Shown here one piece after another: positions 49,984 through 60,754 of a DNA stretch of 64,000 nt. The first letter of the stretch is position 1, and the number at the start of each line of letters is the position of its first letter. Both the position numbers and the translations under genes were made by a program. This stretch comes from Sclerodactyla briareus (Eukaryota; Echinodermata; Holothuroidea; Dendrochirotida; Sclerodactylidae). The notes beneath the pieces are model-generated. The model ran no database searches and was not told the origin of the DNA. It was given only the letters and a program-made list of their open reading frames with translations. The stretch lies in the NCBI GenBank assembly GCA_026419785.1, contig JAODTK010005599.1:124001-188000 (forward strand), read 5' to 3'.

Positions 49984-50854
49984 ATATAATTACCAGGGAA
50001 CTGTTTTCTGGAAGTTTCATTTAACGTTTCATTTCATTTTCAGTAATAAAAAATTAACATTGTATTCTTCATGCGCGTAGTCTAATAACAAATTGTGTTC
50101 GCCCCGCTATGCTGTCGTCCTAAAAAGCAAAACAGGCGAAGGAAAACCTATCCGCACACGCTAACTTACTACAACGTTTCATCAATAGCTTTTGGAGTAA
50201 CTAAATTACAAGTGTCCCCACTCCAATGCTGCACCACCTATGGCTAAGAATCATCATCCTTTTAACAAGGGTCTAATAATTTATTGATACTCGACATTCA
50301 CAAGCCGGTATGATTGTACAACGCAAGTTTTGATGGTATTTTTCATTTTTTTATAACATTTACTGTGGTATATATATGAATTCATCTTTGTCAGTCGACG
50401 CTGCGTCTCTCCGTCTGTTCGACATATGGTATATTGGTACTTTGATATTGTTGTTTTTTTCTGCATTGTTGAGACATAGAATCAATGGGGTTCGACATTG
50501 AATAACTGGTTGGTTAATCGATTATTTGATTGACTGATCGATGGGTTAATTGATGCATTTGTTTTGGTCTACTGCAACACTAAGTGTTTTTCCGAATGGT
50601 TCTTTAACCAATCGCGGATAGCTCATCTACCCTCTTGCGTGATTGATGTAGTTCTAGGATTCATGTAAGCCTAGTAAGGCTCTTATAGGAACCGTGGCCG
50701 TATTGGTCGTGACGATCACCGGCTATAGCTCGCTTTACTTCCTCTCGACTAGTGCTCTGATTATATCGAGGCAGAGTTGTAACTAACTCACAACCTGCTC
50801 TCGAGACCGCTATGTTCACGTTCCCACCCGAAAGGACGATCAGTGAACTCCAGG

Positions 50855-51000
50855 ACCCGACCACTTCCCCGAACCCTGGAGGGCGAGTTCAAGTTCGAAC
50901 GTGACTGCTCACAGCCGATTGACAGGACTCACATTCAGATATCCCTAAACTAACCCAGTAACCCCCAAAGTCCACTTGCATTACAGCGGAACACCATGAA
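50855..51000 (+). repeat. Dispersed ~150-bp repeat, copy 1 (partner at 59,600)
   Basis: This aligns to about 59,600-59,775. Shared phrases are 'ctccagga', 'ccgaccactt', 'gttcaagttcgaacg/gcaagttcaaacgg', 'gactgctcacagccga' and 'catcacagcgg/cattacagcgg'. In one frame both copies read '...CSQP...', but this is short and I do not recognise it. It may be part of a retroelement. Confidence 0.55.
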
Positions 51001-51545
51001 GTTTAGACTAATACCTCCGTCCATCGAAACTGCAAGTAGGGCCTCCTGGGGGAAACTTCCGGTGACTGCTGGATTCCGACCCGGGAAATTTGCATGCAAA
51101 GTGTCACTGATATACTACTCTACCATTCTTCCGCCCTTCTCCCTCCCGCGTGGGAACCACAGTTACTGGGAACGCATAGTGCCGTTTCCGGGTTGGCGGT
51201 GTCCCATGCCTTGAGGATGCTCGTATAGGAGGAGGGGGTCGCTTGGTCCGCCTCCATTCAGCTCGTCAGACAGGGGGTGTGAGATACCGGCCTTGAATAG
51301 CGGTTTTGCGCGCAAGACGAGTGATTTTCGCTAATCTATCTAGTCAGCTCTCGGGCACATTGAAATCGATAGCGAATGCTGGGTCAATTCACAGCGAGGA
51401 GTGTAGTGGACAGAGGTCCTATTTTAGATTGTCTACTACTATCTGAAGATGGTTCTATTCGATCGCCAATCTCAAAGGCTATACGCTCGTTCTGGTTCCT
51501 AGTACTCATGAAGCCTGTGCTCCTGGTCTCAACTGGCAGCATCGC

Positions 51546-51726
51546 GACGCCTACGCATTCCTGTCATCACTAATCATGAGGGACAGTTGTCCTTGGTCGA
51601 GTCCGCCTCATTTGCCTATCCCCCCCCCCCCCTCCTCAGACTTGACGCCTACGCGTTCCTGTCGATCTCTCTCGCGAGGACAGTGGTCCTTGCGGAGTCC
51701 TCCTCATTTGCTGGCCTCCTCAGACG
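51546..51726 (+). repeat. Two-unit tandem duplication (~98-bp period)
   Basis: The unit starting 'gacgcctacgc' at 51,546 recurs at 51,644. Both continue with 'ttcctgtc', 'gacagt', 'cctcatttgc' and end 'cctcctcagac'. A C run of twelve interrupts the first unit. A frame on the minus strand is open across part of it but has no known domain. Confidence 0.75.
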
Positions 51727-52541
51727 TTAATTTTATCACTTTCTGTGCTTGTATCTCGAGGCGCTCTAATGCCCTTGTTGCGTGGAATCCATCATCCGAG
51801 CGTGGGAACTTGCTTAATGCTGGTCTGCCCGCTTCTAGGGCTTCACTAGGAAGTATGTCAGCCTTCGCATCATAAAGTCGGAATTAATGCAGGTATCATT
51901 CTATTAGTATCAGGGTTTTGTTCTATATCAACGAAGTTGATAATTCAGAACATAATGTTTCCTTGCTAAATAGTCTGCCATTATACAACGCCAATCACTT
52001 CATTCTTGCCCGGCCGATGCCCCATTTTCACATACTGGGGGAGGTGAACCATCCCACCGCCCCTTCTTTATTTCAGCATGATACCCGTGAGTTACGCCCT
52101 CTCACTACTCACAAAGTATAACAATCACCGACTCATCTTTCTAATATGGCATATAATCCAGTCACATTCGTAGAAATTGCTGGAAATTTTCGTCACCGAG
52201 TAGTGAATTGAATCCATTGCCAAATTTCAACTACTGTCTTAAGAATCCATACGCTAGATGAAGAAGTATGTTAATTTTCACAAAAATAGTGCATTTTATC
52301 TGTTGGAAAAAAACGGAACAGACAAAAAGCTACGCTATCGAGCTTTTTTTTCTTTCTTCTTCAAATTTGATTTTGCCAGGTATTGGAGGAGGGTACAGAT
52401 TGAAGGATAGGATTTAAACACCATTTTCCACATTCTTGTCACATCACACTTACTGTTCCTATTCCGGATAGAGCAAAACCATTTGTTTGCCCTAGTGATA
52501 ATAGTTGTCAAACATTTGGTAATACCAATATCCTGCCCCCT

Positions 52542-52562
52542 CCCCCCCCCCCCCCCCCCCCC
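52542..52562 (+). repeat. Long poly-C run
   Basis: Twenty-one consecutive C, preceded by a further CCCCCT. The true length is uncertain in any sequencing technology. Confidence 0.95.
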
Positions 52563-52773
52563 ATCATTGCTAGCTATCGTCAGAACTATTAGAGCTGTGG
52601 GGTGTGACTGGTGAATATGCGTCAGTCACTCTCTTCTCACGATGAGTTGAGCTAGCAGAGAGGAGGCGACCAAATTCCTCAAAGGTGTCCTGATGATTCG
52701 ATCGACTCTCTGAGAAGATGGCGCACACAATGGCCGGGAACAAGGAACAGGGTCGCATTCTCCGATCTTATAA

Positions 52774-52925
52774 GCGGATTAGCTCAGTTGGTAGAGCTCA
52801 AGACTTCAAAACTAATGATTCGATAATGATATATAATAAGTTCGGAGCCCGTGGAAACCCGAAGACGTTTGTTGCGTAGTACTTTGTGGACAAGCATGGC
52901 TCTGTTGTTGCTCCAATTGCCACCC
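52774..52925 (+). mobile_element. tRNA-derived SINE-like element
   Basis: TTAGCTCAGTTGG at 52,779-52,791 matches box A almost perfectly, and AGTTCGGAGCCC at 52,839-52,850 resembles box B. The spacing between boxes is about 60 bases because of an AT-rich insertion, so it is not a working tRNA gene. Downstream the phrase CTCCAATTGCCAC (52,911-52,923) is shared with the minus-strand element at 45,110-45,280, and a T run follows. A second tRNA-like string, TTGACGCAGTGG, lies nearby at about 53,142 without a box B. Confidence 0.6.
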
Positions 52926-53291
52926 ACCGTTTTTTTTTGTTTTAAAAGTAGGTACCTTGTGAGGTGACTTGTGAAAAGTAGTGAGCACTGTATTAGGTTG
53001 CCCTATTGGGAAGTCCCCTGGAGGACATGATATTAGTGGCGCACTGAAATAGTGTCGGGAGAGAAACTAGCCAGAAATGCGTGTGCTACGGGCATTTTTT
53101 GTGTGACAAGTCATGATTATCAAGGGTTGATCGTGGAGCGCTTGACGCAGTGGAAAACGCGCTCTTAAGCCACTGGATGTTTGTGATTATATTTTTTCAT
53201 TTTCCAGAAGGGAAGAACTTATAAGCCCCATCACAAGTGTGCCCCCCCCACCCCCCAAAAAAAAAAAAAAAAAATTAGCTGGAAATGAGAA

Positions 53292-53501
53292 ATGTTCAGA
53301 TGGATTTGCGAGAGATGTGCTCTACACGTCGCTCGACTTTATGGAGAGGACTTCTTTCTGCGCTTCATTTCAACCGACCTTCCAAGCGATCTTGCTCGAT
53401 TTTTGTGTGAAGCCTCCGGAGTATCGATCGGGCTTCCTGCTTCACAAGTTCGGCTGGAAGAATACCAATACGGCGGTACTGCCTCCTTCCCTCTTTCTTC
53501 C
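53292..53501 (+). CDS. Possible exon or gene fragment of unknown function
   Basis: The frame from 53,292 has 69 codons with protein-like composition and balanced codon use, including 'LYGEDFFLRFIS' and 'VRLEEYQYGG'. This differs from neighbouring low-complexity frames. A plausible splice acceptor (pyrimidine tract then 'ttttccag') lies upstream at about 53,206, but a C-run/A-run tract intervenes. The frame ends at a stop just before the 53,531 repeat. I do not recognise the family. It could be a conserved exon, a pseudogene piece or chance. Confidence 0.3.
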
Positions 53502-53530
53502 TGAGTTACTTCTCACCACTCAGGCGAGGT

Positions 53531-53677
53531 CCGTATAGTATGGCTGATGTTGATGCCACTTGCACCACAGATTCAGATTCCAGACTAGTACAAACAGAGA
53601 AGTATCTAAATCATCTGCGATTGGTTATAGAGATAGAGACAAGTTGTTTTGTAGAGCGGCAAAATAGCATCCAAATA
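53531..53677 (+). repeat. Direct repeat, left copy (~150 bp)
   Basis: Matches 54,021-54,168 with small gaps, from 'ccgtatag' to 'aaaatagcatccaaata'. The two copies flank a short 'accaagttt' minisatellite. Confidence 0.85.
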
Positions 53678-53759
53678 CATCCACCTGAGTTTTTGTGGTA
53701 ATCCATGTAAGTTACAAGAAAGTCACATAAATTAACGCACATTTGACCAACGACTGACT

Positions 53760-53960
53760 TGAAATGCCTTTACTTTGTCAGAAACAAATGTAGTCCACAT
53801 CCACCAAGTTTCTTCAAATCTGACAAAGTTTGGAAAATCGTATAAATTATACAAATTTTTACCTCCGATGACCTCGAAATGAACTTTAACATTGTCAGAA
53901 ACAAATGTAGTCCACATCCACCAAGTTTCTTCAAATCTGACAATTTGGAAGATCGCATCA
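53760..53960 (+). repeat. Two-unit minisatellite (~117-bp period)
   Basis: 'ttgtcagaaacaaatgtag' followed by 'tccacatccaccaagttt' appears at 53,775 and again at 53,892. The texture is related to the GACCTT repeats at 23,900-24,200. The minus-strand frames at 53,732-53,970 are translations of this repeat. Confidence 0.85.
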
Positions 53961-54020
53961 AATTATGCAATTAACAAGATCGTGCGGTTCCATAAGTACT
54001 CATCAAATAAGGCTAGGATC

Positions 54021-54168
54021 CCGTATAGATGCGTATGTAAGATGCCACTTGCCACCACAGATAGCGGATTCAGGCGAGTACAAACATGAGAAGTATCTAA
54101 ATCATCTGCGATTGGTTTGCGAGATAGAGACAAGTTGTTTTGTAGAGCGGCAAAATAGCATCCAAATA
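54021..54168 (+). repeat. Direct repeat, right copy (~150 bp)
   Basis: Partner of 53,531-53,677 at an offset of about 490. A tandem duplication of the whole 490-bp unit followed by loss, or a minisatellite insertion between two copies, would both produce this layout. Confidence 0.85.
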
Positions 54169-54261
54169 AAATACATGGAACGAACAGTGAGTCTGTGTGT
54201 GGGCGAACTACAGTGTGTACGGATGCGGCAATATCACGTCAAGCTGGTTATTATGGGATAT

Positions 54262-54632
54262 CCCAGCAAACACAAAAACGTTTTAAAAATATTTTTAAAA
54301 AACAAGTTTTCGGTCAAAGGGTGTTTTTCTTAACCTCTTTTTTGCTGAGTAACACAAATGGTAGGAAATGTTTTTTAAACTTTTCATCACAAAAATTTTT
54401 GGACAAAAACGTTTTGAGAACTTTTTTTCGGAAACCAACTTCTGAAATTGTTCTTAAAAGGTTTTGGTGGCAAGAATTTTTGGTAAAACATGTTCCTTAC
54501 AAATGTTCCAAAATATTTTCTCAAACGTTTTCGAATGGTATGAAAAACGTTTTCATACATTTATGTTACTCAACATAAACATTTTTCTGAAACATGGCAG
54601 AATATTTTCGAAAAAAAAATTCGTGTTCTGGG
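54262..54632. mobile_element. MITE-like element with AAACGTTTT palindromic texture
   Basis: The 371-bp block begins CCCAGCAAACAC (54,262-54,273) and ends GTGTTCTGGG (54,623-54,632), an imperfect terminal inverted repeat. Inside, it is very AT-rich with many AAACGTTTT-like palindromes and T-rich or A-rich blocks. Short non-coding elements with 'CCCAGCAAACAC' ends and this interior are a pattern I associate with invertebrate MITE-type repeats. The frames at 54,195-54,578 and 54,464-54,784 are Phe/Lys-rich products of the bias, not genes. Confidence 0.65.
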
Positions 54633-55303
54633 ATCTTCCTCGAATAAGCATTCACGTCCTTATTCACGTTGTTTCGATAATTATTGACCTTTCAACATAT
54701 AATTCCTTCGAAATATCAACCTCTCTAGCAAAATTATGGATTTCACATTCTTACCGCACACTACATCTGCATCTGGAATCCTAGTCCTATTCACTCGGAT
54801 TTTACGATACCTCAGATATATCCGACGAGGGGTATAGGTTTTTAGAAGTGGAAGTGACGACCCCGATGGAGCTGATTATGCCGTCTGAGTCCTATAATTC
54901 ATGTAATAAATCATGATACCCCGCGTTGGAATATGAGGGCCCTCCTTGTGTGCCATCGCAGGGATCACAAAATATACTGCGGGCTACGAGAGAATAATTT
55001 CACAGACCAATAGCGAGAACCAAGAGGGATTACTGCCCTCCACGACGAACACTCCCCAATGGTCGATTTGATATCGAGAAAACAACGATCGGCGGAGTCC
55101 ATCATACAAGGTTTAATCAATGAGAAAGTCAGTTCTCTCAGCCGCATGTGGTTTAATGTTAATATTTGCCATAACATGGGGTCAAACGTAAAATCTATGA
55201 TAGTGAATCGAAAGGCTGCAACACAAGTTTCAGTAGGTCAACCTCCACTTACGAGCTGAGTGTATAGGCTGACAGGTGGCGCCAGTGGAGCCCCCCCCCC
55301 TCG

Positions 55304-55938
55304 CCCCGTCGGGGAATTTTTTCCCATTCGCGTCGGGATCCTGAGTGGGTAGCTAAAATCAACACACCCCGACGAGGGCCTATGCCCCGACCTGTCAACT
55401 GAAAGATTCCAACATTCTTTATAACAAAAATTCCTAAATTAGTGAAGCGCTAACTAGTGCGTGCAACATGTGAGTGTCTCATAATTTGCACAAGTGTGTG
55501 GTTCTCGCATAAGGTGCAGATCACGTATCAAATTCCTGTCTTACATCGTGCATAGGCACACAAGTCGCAGAATATCGCCGATATGTCACTGCGAAGAGAT
55601 AATGTTACAATTCTGTTAGGGCGGATGGTCGTCTGCCGCCTACCACTGTTTTGCCTTTGTGTTATTTTGGTGTTCTCCCACGACTCAAATACTTCCAGTT
55701 CTCAGGCATTTTCTCTCGGTATTTTAATGAGATCGTCCTGAATCGAAGTGGAATGCCACTGAGAGACTGTGTAAACATGCCTTCCACAATGTGTGTTTTA
55801 TTAATTCATTCTTTTCTCCGAAGAAAAAAGTTAAAAAAAAAAAAACAATCAGAAATGCATGTTTTGACCTAGTGGGTAGGGTGAGGATCGTCGGGGACTC
55901 AGACCCCCCGTCGGGGAACTAGGGGACCCCCGTCGGGG
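55304..55938. repeat. Cluster of CCCCGTCGGGG palindromes
   Basis: The near-palindrome CCCCGTCGGGG occurs at 55,304-55,314, 55,906-55,916 and 55,928-55,938. Related CCCCGACG strings lie at 55,367 and CCGACGAGGGG at about 54,823. The phrase 'agtgggtag' accompanies two of them. These GC-rich hairpins contrast with the AT-rich surroundings and could mark ends of small elements. Function unknown. Confidence 0.55.
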
Positions 55939-55939
55939 A

Positions 55940-57628
55940 AATCCTGCGCCACCTCGTAGCTGATCAAAGCAATGGCATGCACATTTCAGGGGGTAGCTTC
56001 TGAACATTCAGGCCGTATGTCCAATTTATCTCGTACAGATTATGTCCTGATATGAATCCTTCATCCTTTTTCACTAGACGCGGACTCCGTGAATCCCCCA
56101 ACCAGCCCGCAACACATAGTGAAATAGGTATCGCTGAACTACACTAATACGTATCTGATCATGTTGATGAACAAAGTGAATTTCTTGTAAGGAACAGAAT
56201 AGACTATAATTTAGTGTTAATTGGGTTTGATGATTTGGTCGTCTGAAGTCCAACGTCAATTCGACCGAAAAATGGTTTTACACGTAATTAGTCACATACA
56301 ATGACGTAATCCGATCGGGGGTCCAGAGCAACCTATCCCCTCGCGAGATGTTTTTTTTCCAAAAGATGGAAAAAAGAAAAAAAAAAACTCACTCTCTCAT
56401 ATCCTTCCGGGTACAGATGCTGACATTTATTAACACACGACTTGAGAACCAGATACGCATTCAATACTATCGATCTTCGCAAAAGAAAATGGCAGTGCAC
56501 ACTTTCCGTAGAATTATCCGTCTTTATTGTCTGACAGGTATTATAACTATTAATTGACACAATTAATCATCATCAAATACATCATTCGAGGCATTTTTTT
56601 TTTAAAGTAAATTTATCCGCTAAACTCGAACTGAAATTGTGGTGAAATGGGTGGAACATCCTGTTTTAATGCCCGTACCCCCAACCGGACTTCTTCTTGT
56701 ATTCATTTGATATTCATTCCAATTCACTCTTGAAATTCAGCCAGCCGATTAACACATTTTTGCCAGAAATTATCGAAGAGAACCCGAGGTGTACAGGGAT
56801 GATTGTTCCTAAAATCTCCGCCAACTTTACGGCTACCGGTCATTTTGAATTATGAATGCTAATTTTATGAAACATATCAATTTTTTCATGTGTACGAAGT
56901 GGACGAGCTCCGATATTCCTAATAGTTCAATTCCCTGTAAACTCCATCGAATGGAAGTGGTGTGTAGAGGTCCATATTTTTAGTTAGAGAATGGGAACGT
57001 GAATAAAAATGTCCGGGAACCATTCCATTCGCGAGTTACACCGTCACCGGTTGTTGGGCATTCATTCCTAAGACTTAGCAAAGGAACACGATCATGCACT
57101 TTCATAAGAATGATTACAACCACCACCCATTTTGGCACATCATGCCACATGCACGAACTTGCCCCAGATTCGGTATCGGATAATCAACGTATATGAACGA
57201 AGGGTGGCCACTTGCTAGTTTCAGTACATTTTTTTTTTTTTTTTCTACTCATCCTACAGGGTTTTTTTTTCTTTACAAGAATGCTATTTTTATGTGATGG
57301 CGTGCTGTGTATAGGGGACTTGTCTCACAGAGACAGAATTTTAAGAACAATTACCACTTATTTTTGGCGGAACAACCGAATGTGTGGACTGGCACCACAA
57401 TTATTTGACACAACTATTTGACTGAATATTCTGCGGTTAGTAGTCTCGTTAAAAATCGTTGTATGCCATTTTTTAGGAAACTGACGAAATACGATTAATT
57501 GGTCCGACTAATGGGTTACCAAAACTTTAACTGACACGTCTATAGGCAGCATTATACGTGGTTATAACAGACCTTCACACAGTGTCAATTCCTCGCCTCC
57601 TCGGCAAGGAATCTGTCACGCATGCTTC
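55940..57628. other. Gene-free stretch
   Basis: No supported gene or repeat beyond T runs at 57,231-57,244 and 57,263-57,270 and an A run at 56,380-56,388. The short frames, for example 56,333-56,560 on the minus strand and 57,212-57,421 on the plus strand, span these homopolymers. Confidence 0.45.
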
Positions 57629-58030
57629 TGTGTGTGTGCGGCTGTGTGTGTGTGTGTGTGTGTGTGTGTGTTGTGACGCTTTCACTCCTTAAGAACGCGA
57701 TAAAGTGGAAGAGACGCAGCTCCGATTGGCCTCAAACTTGGGTGGTAGATCACGCCATAGTGAGTAGATGAATGTCTGTTTGTTTTGGTTGTCCCCCGAT
57801 CCAATAATATTCATGAGGTGGGCGAGCTCAAAAATTGGCGAAAAATCCCCAAGACTCATACTCCACAACGAATGCGAGGTGAAGCTGCAAGTTCTGATTG
57901 ATCTCATACTCGTTGGTTTTATAACCCATGTTTTATAAGGTACACTCCTGATAGGCAGCTCATAAATATTCATGAAAGGGCCAAATTGTATGTCAACCGA
58001 TTTTGGCCCGTGAACGCGTTTTTTGATAGG
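57629..58030. repeat. (TG)n microsatellite followed by low-grade repeat
   Basis: A TG tract at 57,629-57,671 leads into 'ctcaaacttgggtggtag' and 'aaattggcgaaaaatcc' phrases, with 'aatattcatgag/aatattcatgaa' appearing twice (57,806 and 57,965). The 114-codon minus-strand frame here has no recognisable domain and is most likely repeat-derived. Confidence 0.6.
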
Positions 58031-59083
58031 CATGGGGTCAGGTTTATGTGTTGGTTACGTGTCTGTTAAATATATCTCGGACAAGGAATCACAAAACCCA
58101 TGGCTTTCGTGTTTGTATTCGCAGTCAGTGGTTTCTTATTGACGATCATCTCTAAAGCATAATAACTACTTATTGCTCACGTCTTATTCGTCATCAAATT
58201 CGGATAATCATTTTGTGTGAAAGAGTATCTCAATCATCATCACCTGGAGTGTGCGAACTTTTATCTAGATCCCATGCACAATGGTGACGATCAAGAGTAA
58301 TATTATCGTTTACTCAATATTGCCATTACATGGGGATCTACTTTGGGTGGGTGGGTGGGGGAAAATTTTTTACCCATGAAGATCAATATACCAAAAATAC
58401 GAGAGGATATCTACTCATGTGACCAACATACACCCATACCCTGCTTTCCATAGATAGTCAATTTGCTGACTAATATTCCTAAGATTAAAACCACATTTGA
58501 TTTGTGGAGCCCATCGTACAATCGTACTTGCACGTTGTTTTGAATACGTTCTTATAAGGCAGCTCTGTTGTCTCATAGCGTAGTCCATGCAAAATAATAA
58601 CGACACTGATCAATAACTAATAATAAAGTCCTGGAGTATGAAAGGTTCCATGTGTCTTACAGAAGGCGTAGGCTATATAGAGAAATTACGGAAACTACGA
58701 CCATTTTGTTTTATTCGTCTCTTGCCGCACGGTAGTTTAGTAGTCCCCGCATATGTCCTTCGGGTCATCACCTGGTTGATGACCTGTGGAAATAAAAAAA
58801 AAATAAAAATAGAAACACGTCCATAGGCATACCGCAGGGAAAGGGGTTAGGGTCAGGACAGACTACCCCTGGTGTTGTGGGACAAACATCAGACAAAGCA
58901 CAATCAAACAATGGGAAATACGACAAGTGAGAATCCTCAGAGTTGCAGGATTCCATTTGGAATCCCTTGCACAATTGCGACCAGTAGTGCACATATGATC
59001 TGTTCTGTATTTACAATTTGAATTGAATACAGCGAAAAAGTAAACGGGTTATTCATCACTTTTCCATATACAGTCATGATTTT
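58031..59083. other. Gene-free stretch
   Basis: Only short frames with no motif are seen. Small purine tracts occur near 58,345 (GTGGGTGGGTGGGGG) and 58,793. Confidence 0.45.
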
Positions 59084-59118
59084 TTTTTTTTTTTTTGGGG
59101 GGGGGGGAGGTCGGGGGG
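59084..59118. repeat. T-run/G-run junction
   Basis: About sixteen T are followed directly by about ten G and further G-rich sequence. On the minus strand this is the same C-run then A-run arrangement seen at 39,105 and 53,243. Confidence 0.9.
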
Positions 59119-59545
59119 GGTCTTAGCCGGGATATTCGTCGGCTTCTATAGAGGGCCCCCCAAAAACCCCAACAACAGTTAGTTTACCCAATTTCACCTG
59201 AACCACAGCCATCATATATACTACCGGGCAGGCATAGCATACATAATTGCTGGAGATCAAAAGATCCCAATACTTGGATAGAGGAATGACAGAGTGGTGG
59301 TTACCAGTTGACCGCTTGGTTTGAAGTGAAAAAACATCCCGGTTTATAAAATTCCAACAAGTCACCAACGATCCCTTTTCCCTATGTGATGTACACGCAG
59401 TTGTGACGCGCGAGGTATTGGTCTTCACTTCATGGTTCACCGCTTGTTGTACTGCGAGGAGGCGTTCTTGAGTTTTGTTAGAGGGATTTTGCAACGAGTT
59501 CTTCGGTCAGTTGTGTGCGTGAAGCAGTCACGTTTGAAATTCTGC

Positions 59546-59636
59546 TCCTCCAGGTTCCTAAAAAGTGGTCGGGTCCCGGAGTACAATTGAACCAATCTCC
59601 AGGACCGATCCGACCACTTTCTCTGATCCCGGAGGA
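59546..59636. repeat. Imperfect inverted repeat (~35-bp arms)
   Basis: 'ctccagg...aaagtggtcggg..cccggag' at 59,548-59,580 is inverted at 59,599-59,636 ('ctccagga...ccgaccactttc...cccggag'). The right arm is also the start of the dispersed repeat whose other copy is at 50,855. This may be two overlapping copies in opposite orientation. Confidence 0.6.
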
Positions 59637-59775
59637 GCGGAAGTTCATGGAGGAGCGGAAGTGCAAGTTCAAACGGACTGCTCACAGCCGACGACGAGGA
59701 CTTATGCAAAATATCCCGTAGCTAGATACGTAGCAAACCCCAGATACCCCCAAAAATCCAACATCACAGCGGCCG
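59600..59775 (+). repeat. Dispersed ~150-bp repeat, copy 2 (partner at 50,855)
   Basis: See the partner entry. Here the longest frame (59,565-59,840) ends in a lysine- and glutamine-rich tail without recognisable domains. Confidence 0.55.
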
Positions 59776-59844
59776 GAACATTAAGCGGAAAAGACCAAGA
59801 CCTCGCCAAGCAACTGCAAGTCCAAGCCCACCAGGAATAAAAAA

Positions 59845-59925
59845 AAACGTGCCTGCTGGTATTCGAACTCGGAATAATTTGGTTGTAAAGGTCATGATTA
59901 TCACTTTTATACATTCTTCGCCTCT
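59845..59925 (-). mobile_element. Possible SINE fragment (box B only)
   Basis: GAGTTCGAATACC on the minus strand (59,870-59,858) fits the box B consensus. Upstream an anticodon-arm-like 'atgacctttacaacc' is visible, but no convincing box A. A T run lies just downstream on the same strand. Probably a truncated tRNA-derived element. Confidence 0.35.
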
Positions 59926-60754
59926 CTCTTCATCCCCTCTAAGTCGTAATACGGATGTATAGACTTTAAATGCCCTAATGACTCAAAAGAAAAGAACGTG
60001 TAAGAACTGTTCGTTTTTTTGTTTTTTAATTCCTGTTAATATGCCCATGTGTGACAGAAGGTTCTCTGCTTTAAGGCCAAATGGTCATGTAAAATGGACT
60101 CAATGATTGATACTTTCTATTCATTACAAATATGTACCGATGAAACCCCAGACCGAATTTGCAATCTGATTCGAGTATACTTGATAAGCCATCATCGCGC
60201 TATAGCCAAATTGGGCCGTTGCCTCACGGGGGGAACCGCGAATCCCTATCATGCAAAATCATGTGAAACATGTACTTTAGAGAATTTCCGTTACCCAAAC
60301 AAACTATAGATGGGATCCGAATGAAATTTCTTCAAAATCATTCACCCAAAAAATTGAACATACCCACATTTCTTTGATTAATACCCTCTTCTATGTCTCC
60401 CTGTTAACATGACGCAAAACGCAACATTTACTGTGTAGGTTCAATGGGCAGCCTTTGAATCATCCCCCCTGATGTCATAGATTCTAAATTTCTCAGACGT
60501 AATTGTGGAAATATCTCAACAAGGCCACAGGCCAGAACCTCCAAATTAGAGATGTGAAGTTTGATACTTTTTTGTACGTGGGCTAGTTCACAGCAAATAT
60601 GTGACATACGCATTGGCTTCCAATCATTTCAGGTTATCTTCTTCTCTCTATCATGTAAATAGTGGGCACACCTTGATCCCTATATTCATTTTCTTGGTTC
60701 TTGATTTTATATCCATTATGTTACTTCAGTGCACGAGGAATGGAGGATTCGCGA

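Noticed and set aside
51240..51880. Retroelement gag-like reading on the minus strand
   Set aside because: Only short frames broken by a tandem duplication and a C run. No zinc knuckle or other diagnostic motif.
52774..52850. Functional tRNA gene on the plus strand
   Set aside because: The anticodon-to-T-arm region is interrupted by an AT-rich insertion and the stems do not pair.
53732..53970. Frames with duplicated 'GGCGLHLF' text
   Set aside because: They are minus-strand translations of a two-unit minisatellite.
54195..54784. Two Phe/Lys/Asn-rich frames
   Set aside because: Their composition follows the AAACGTTTT repeat texture of the MITE-like element.
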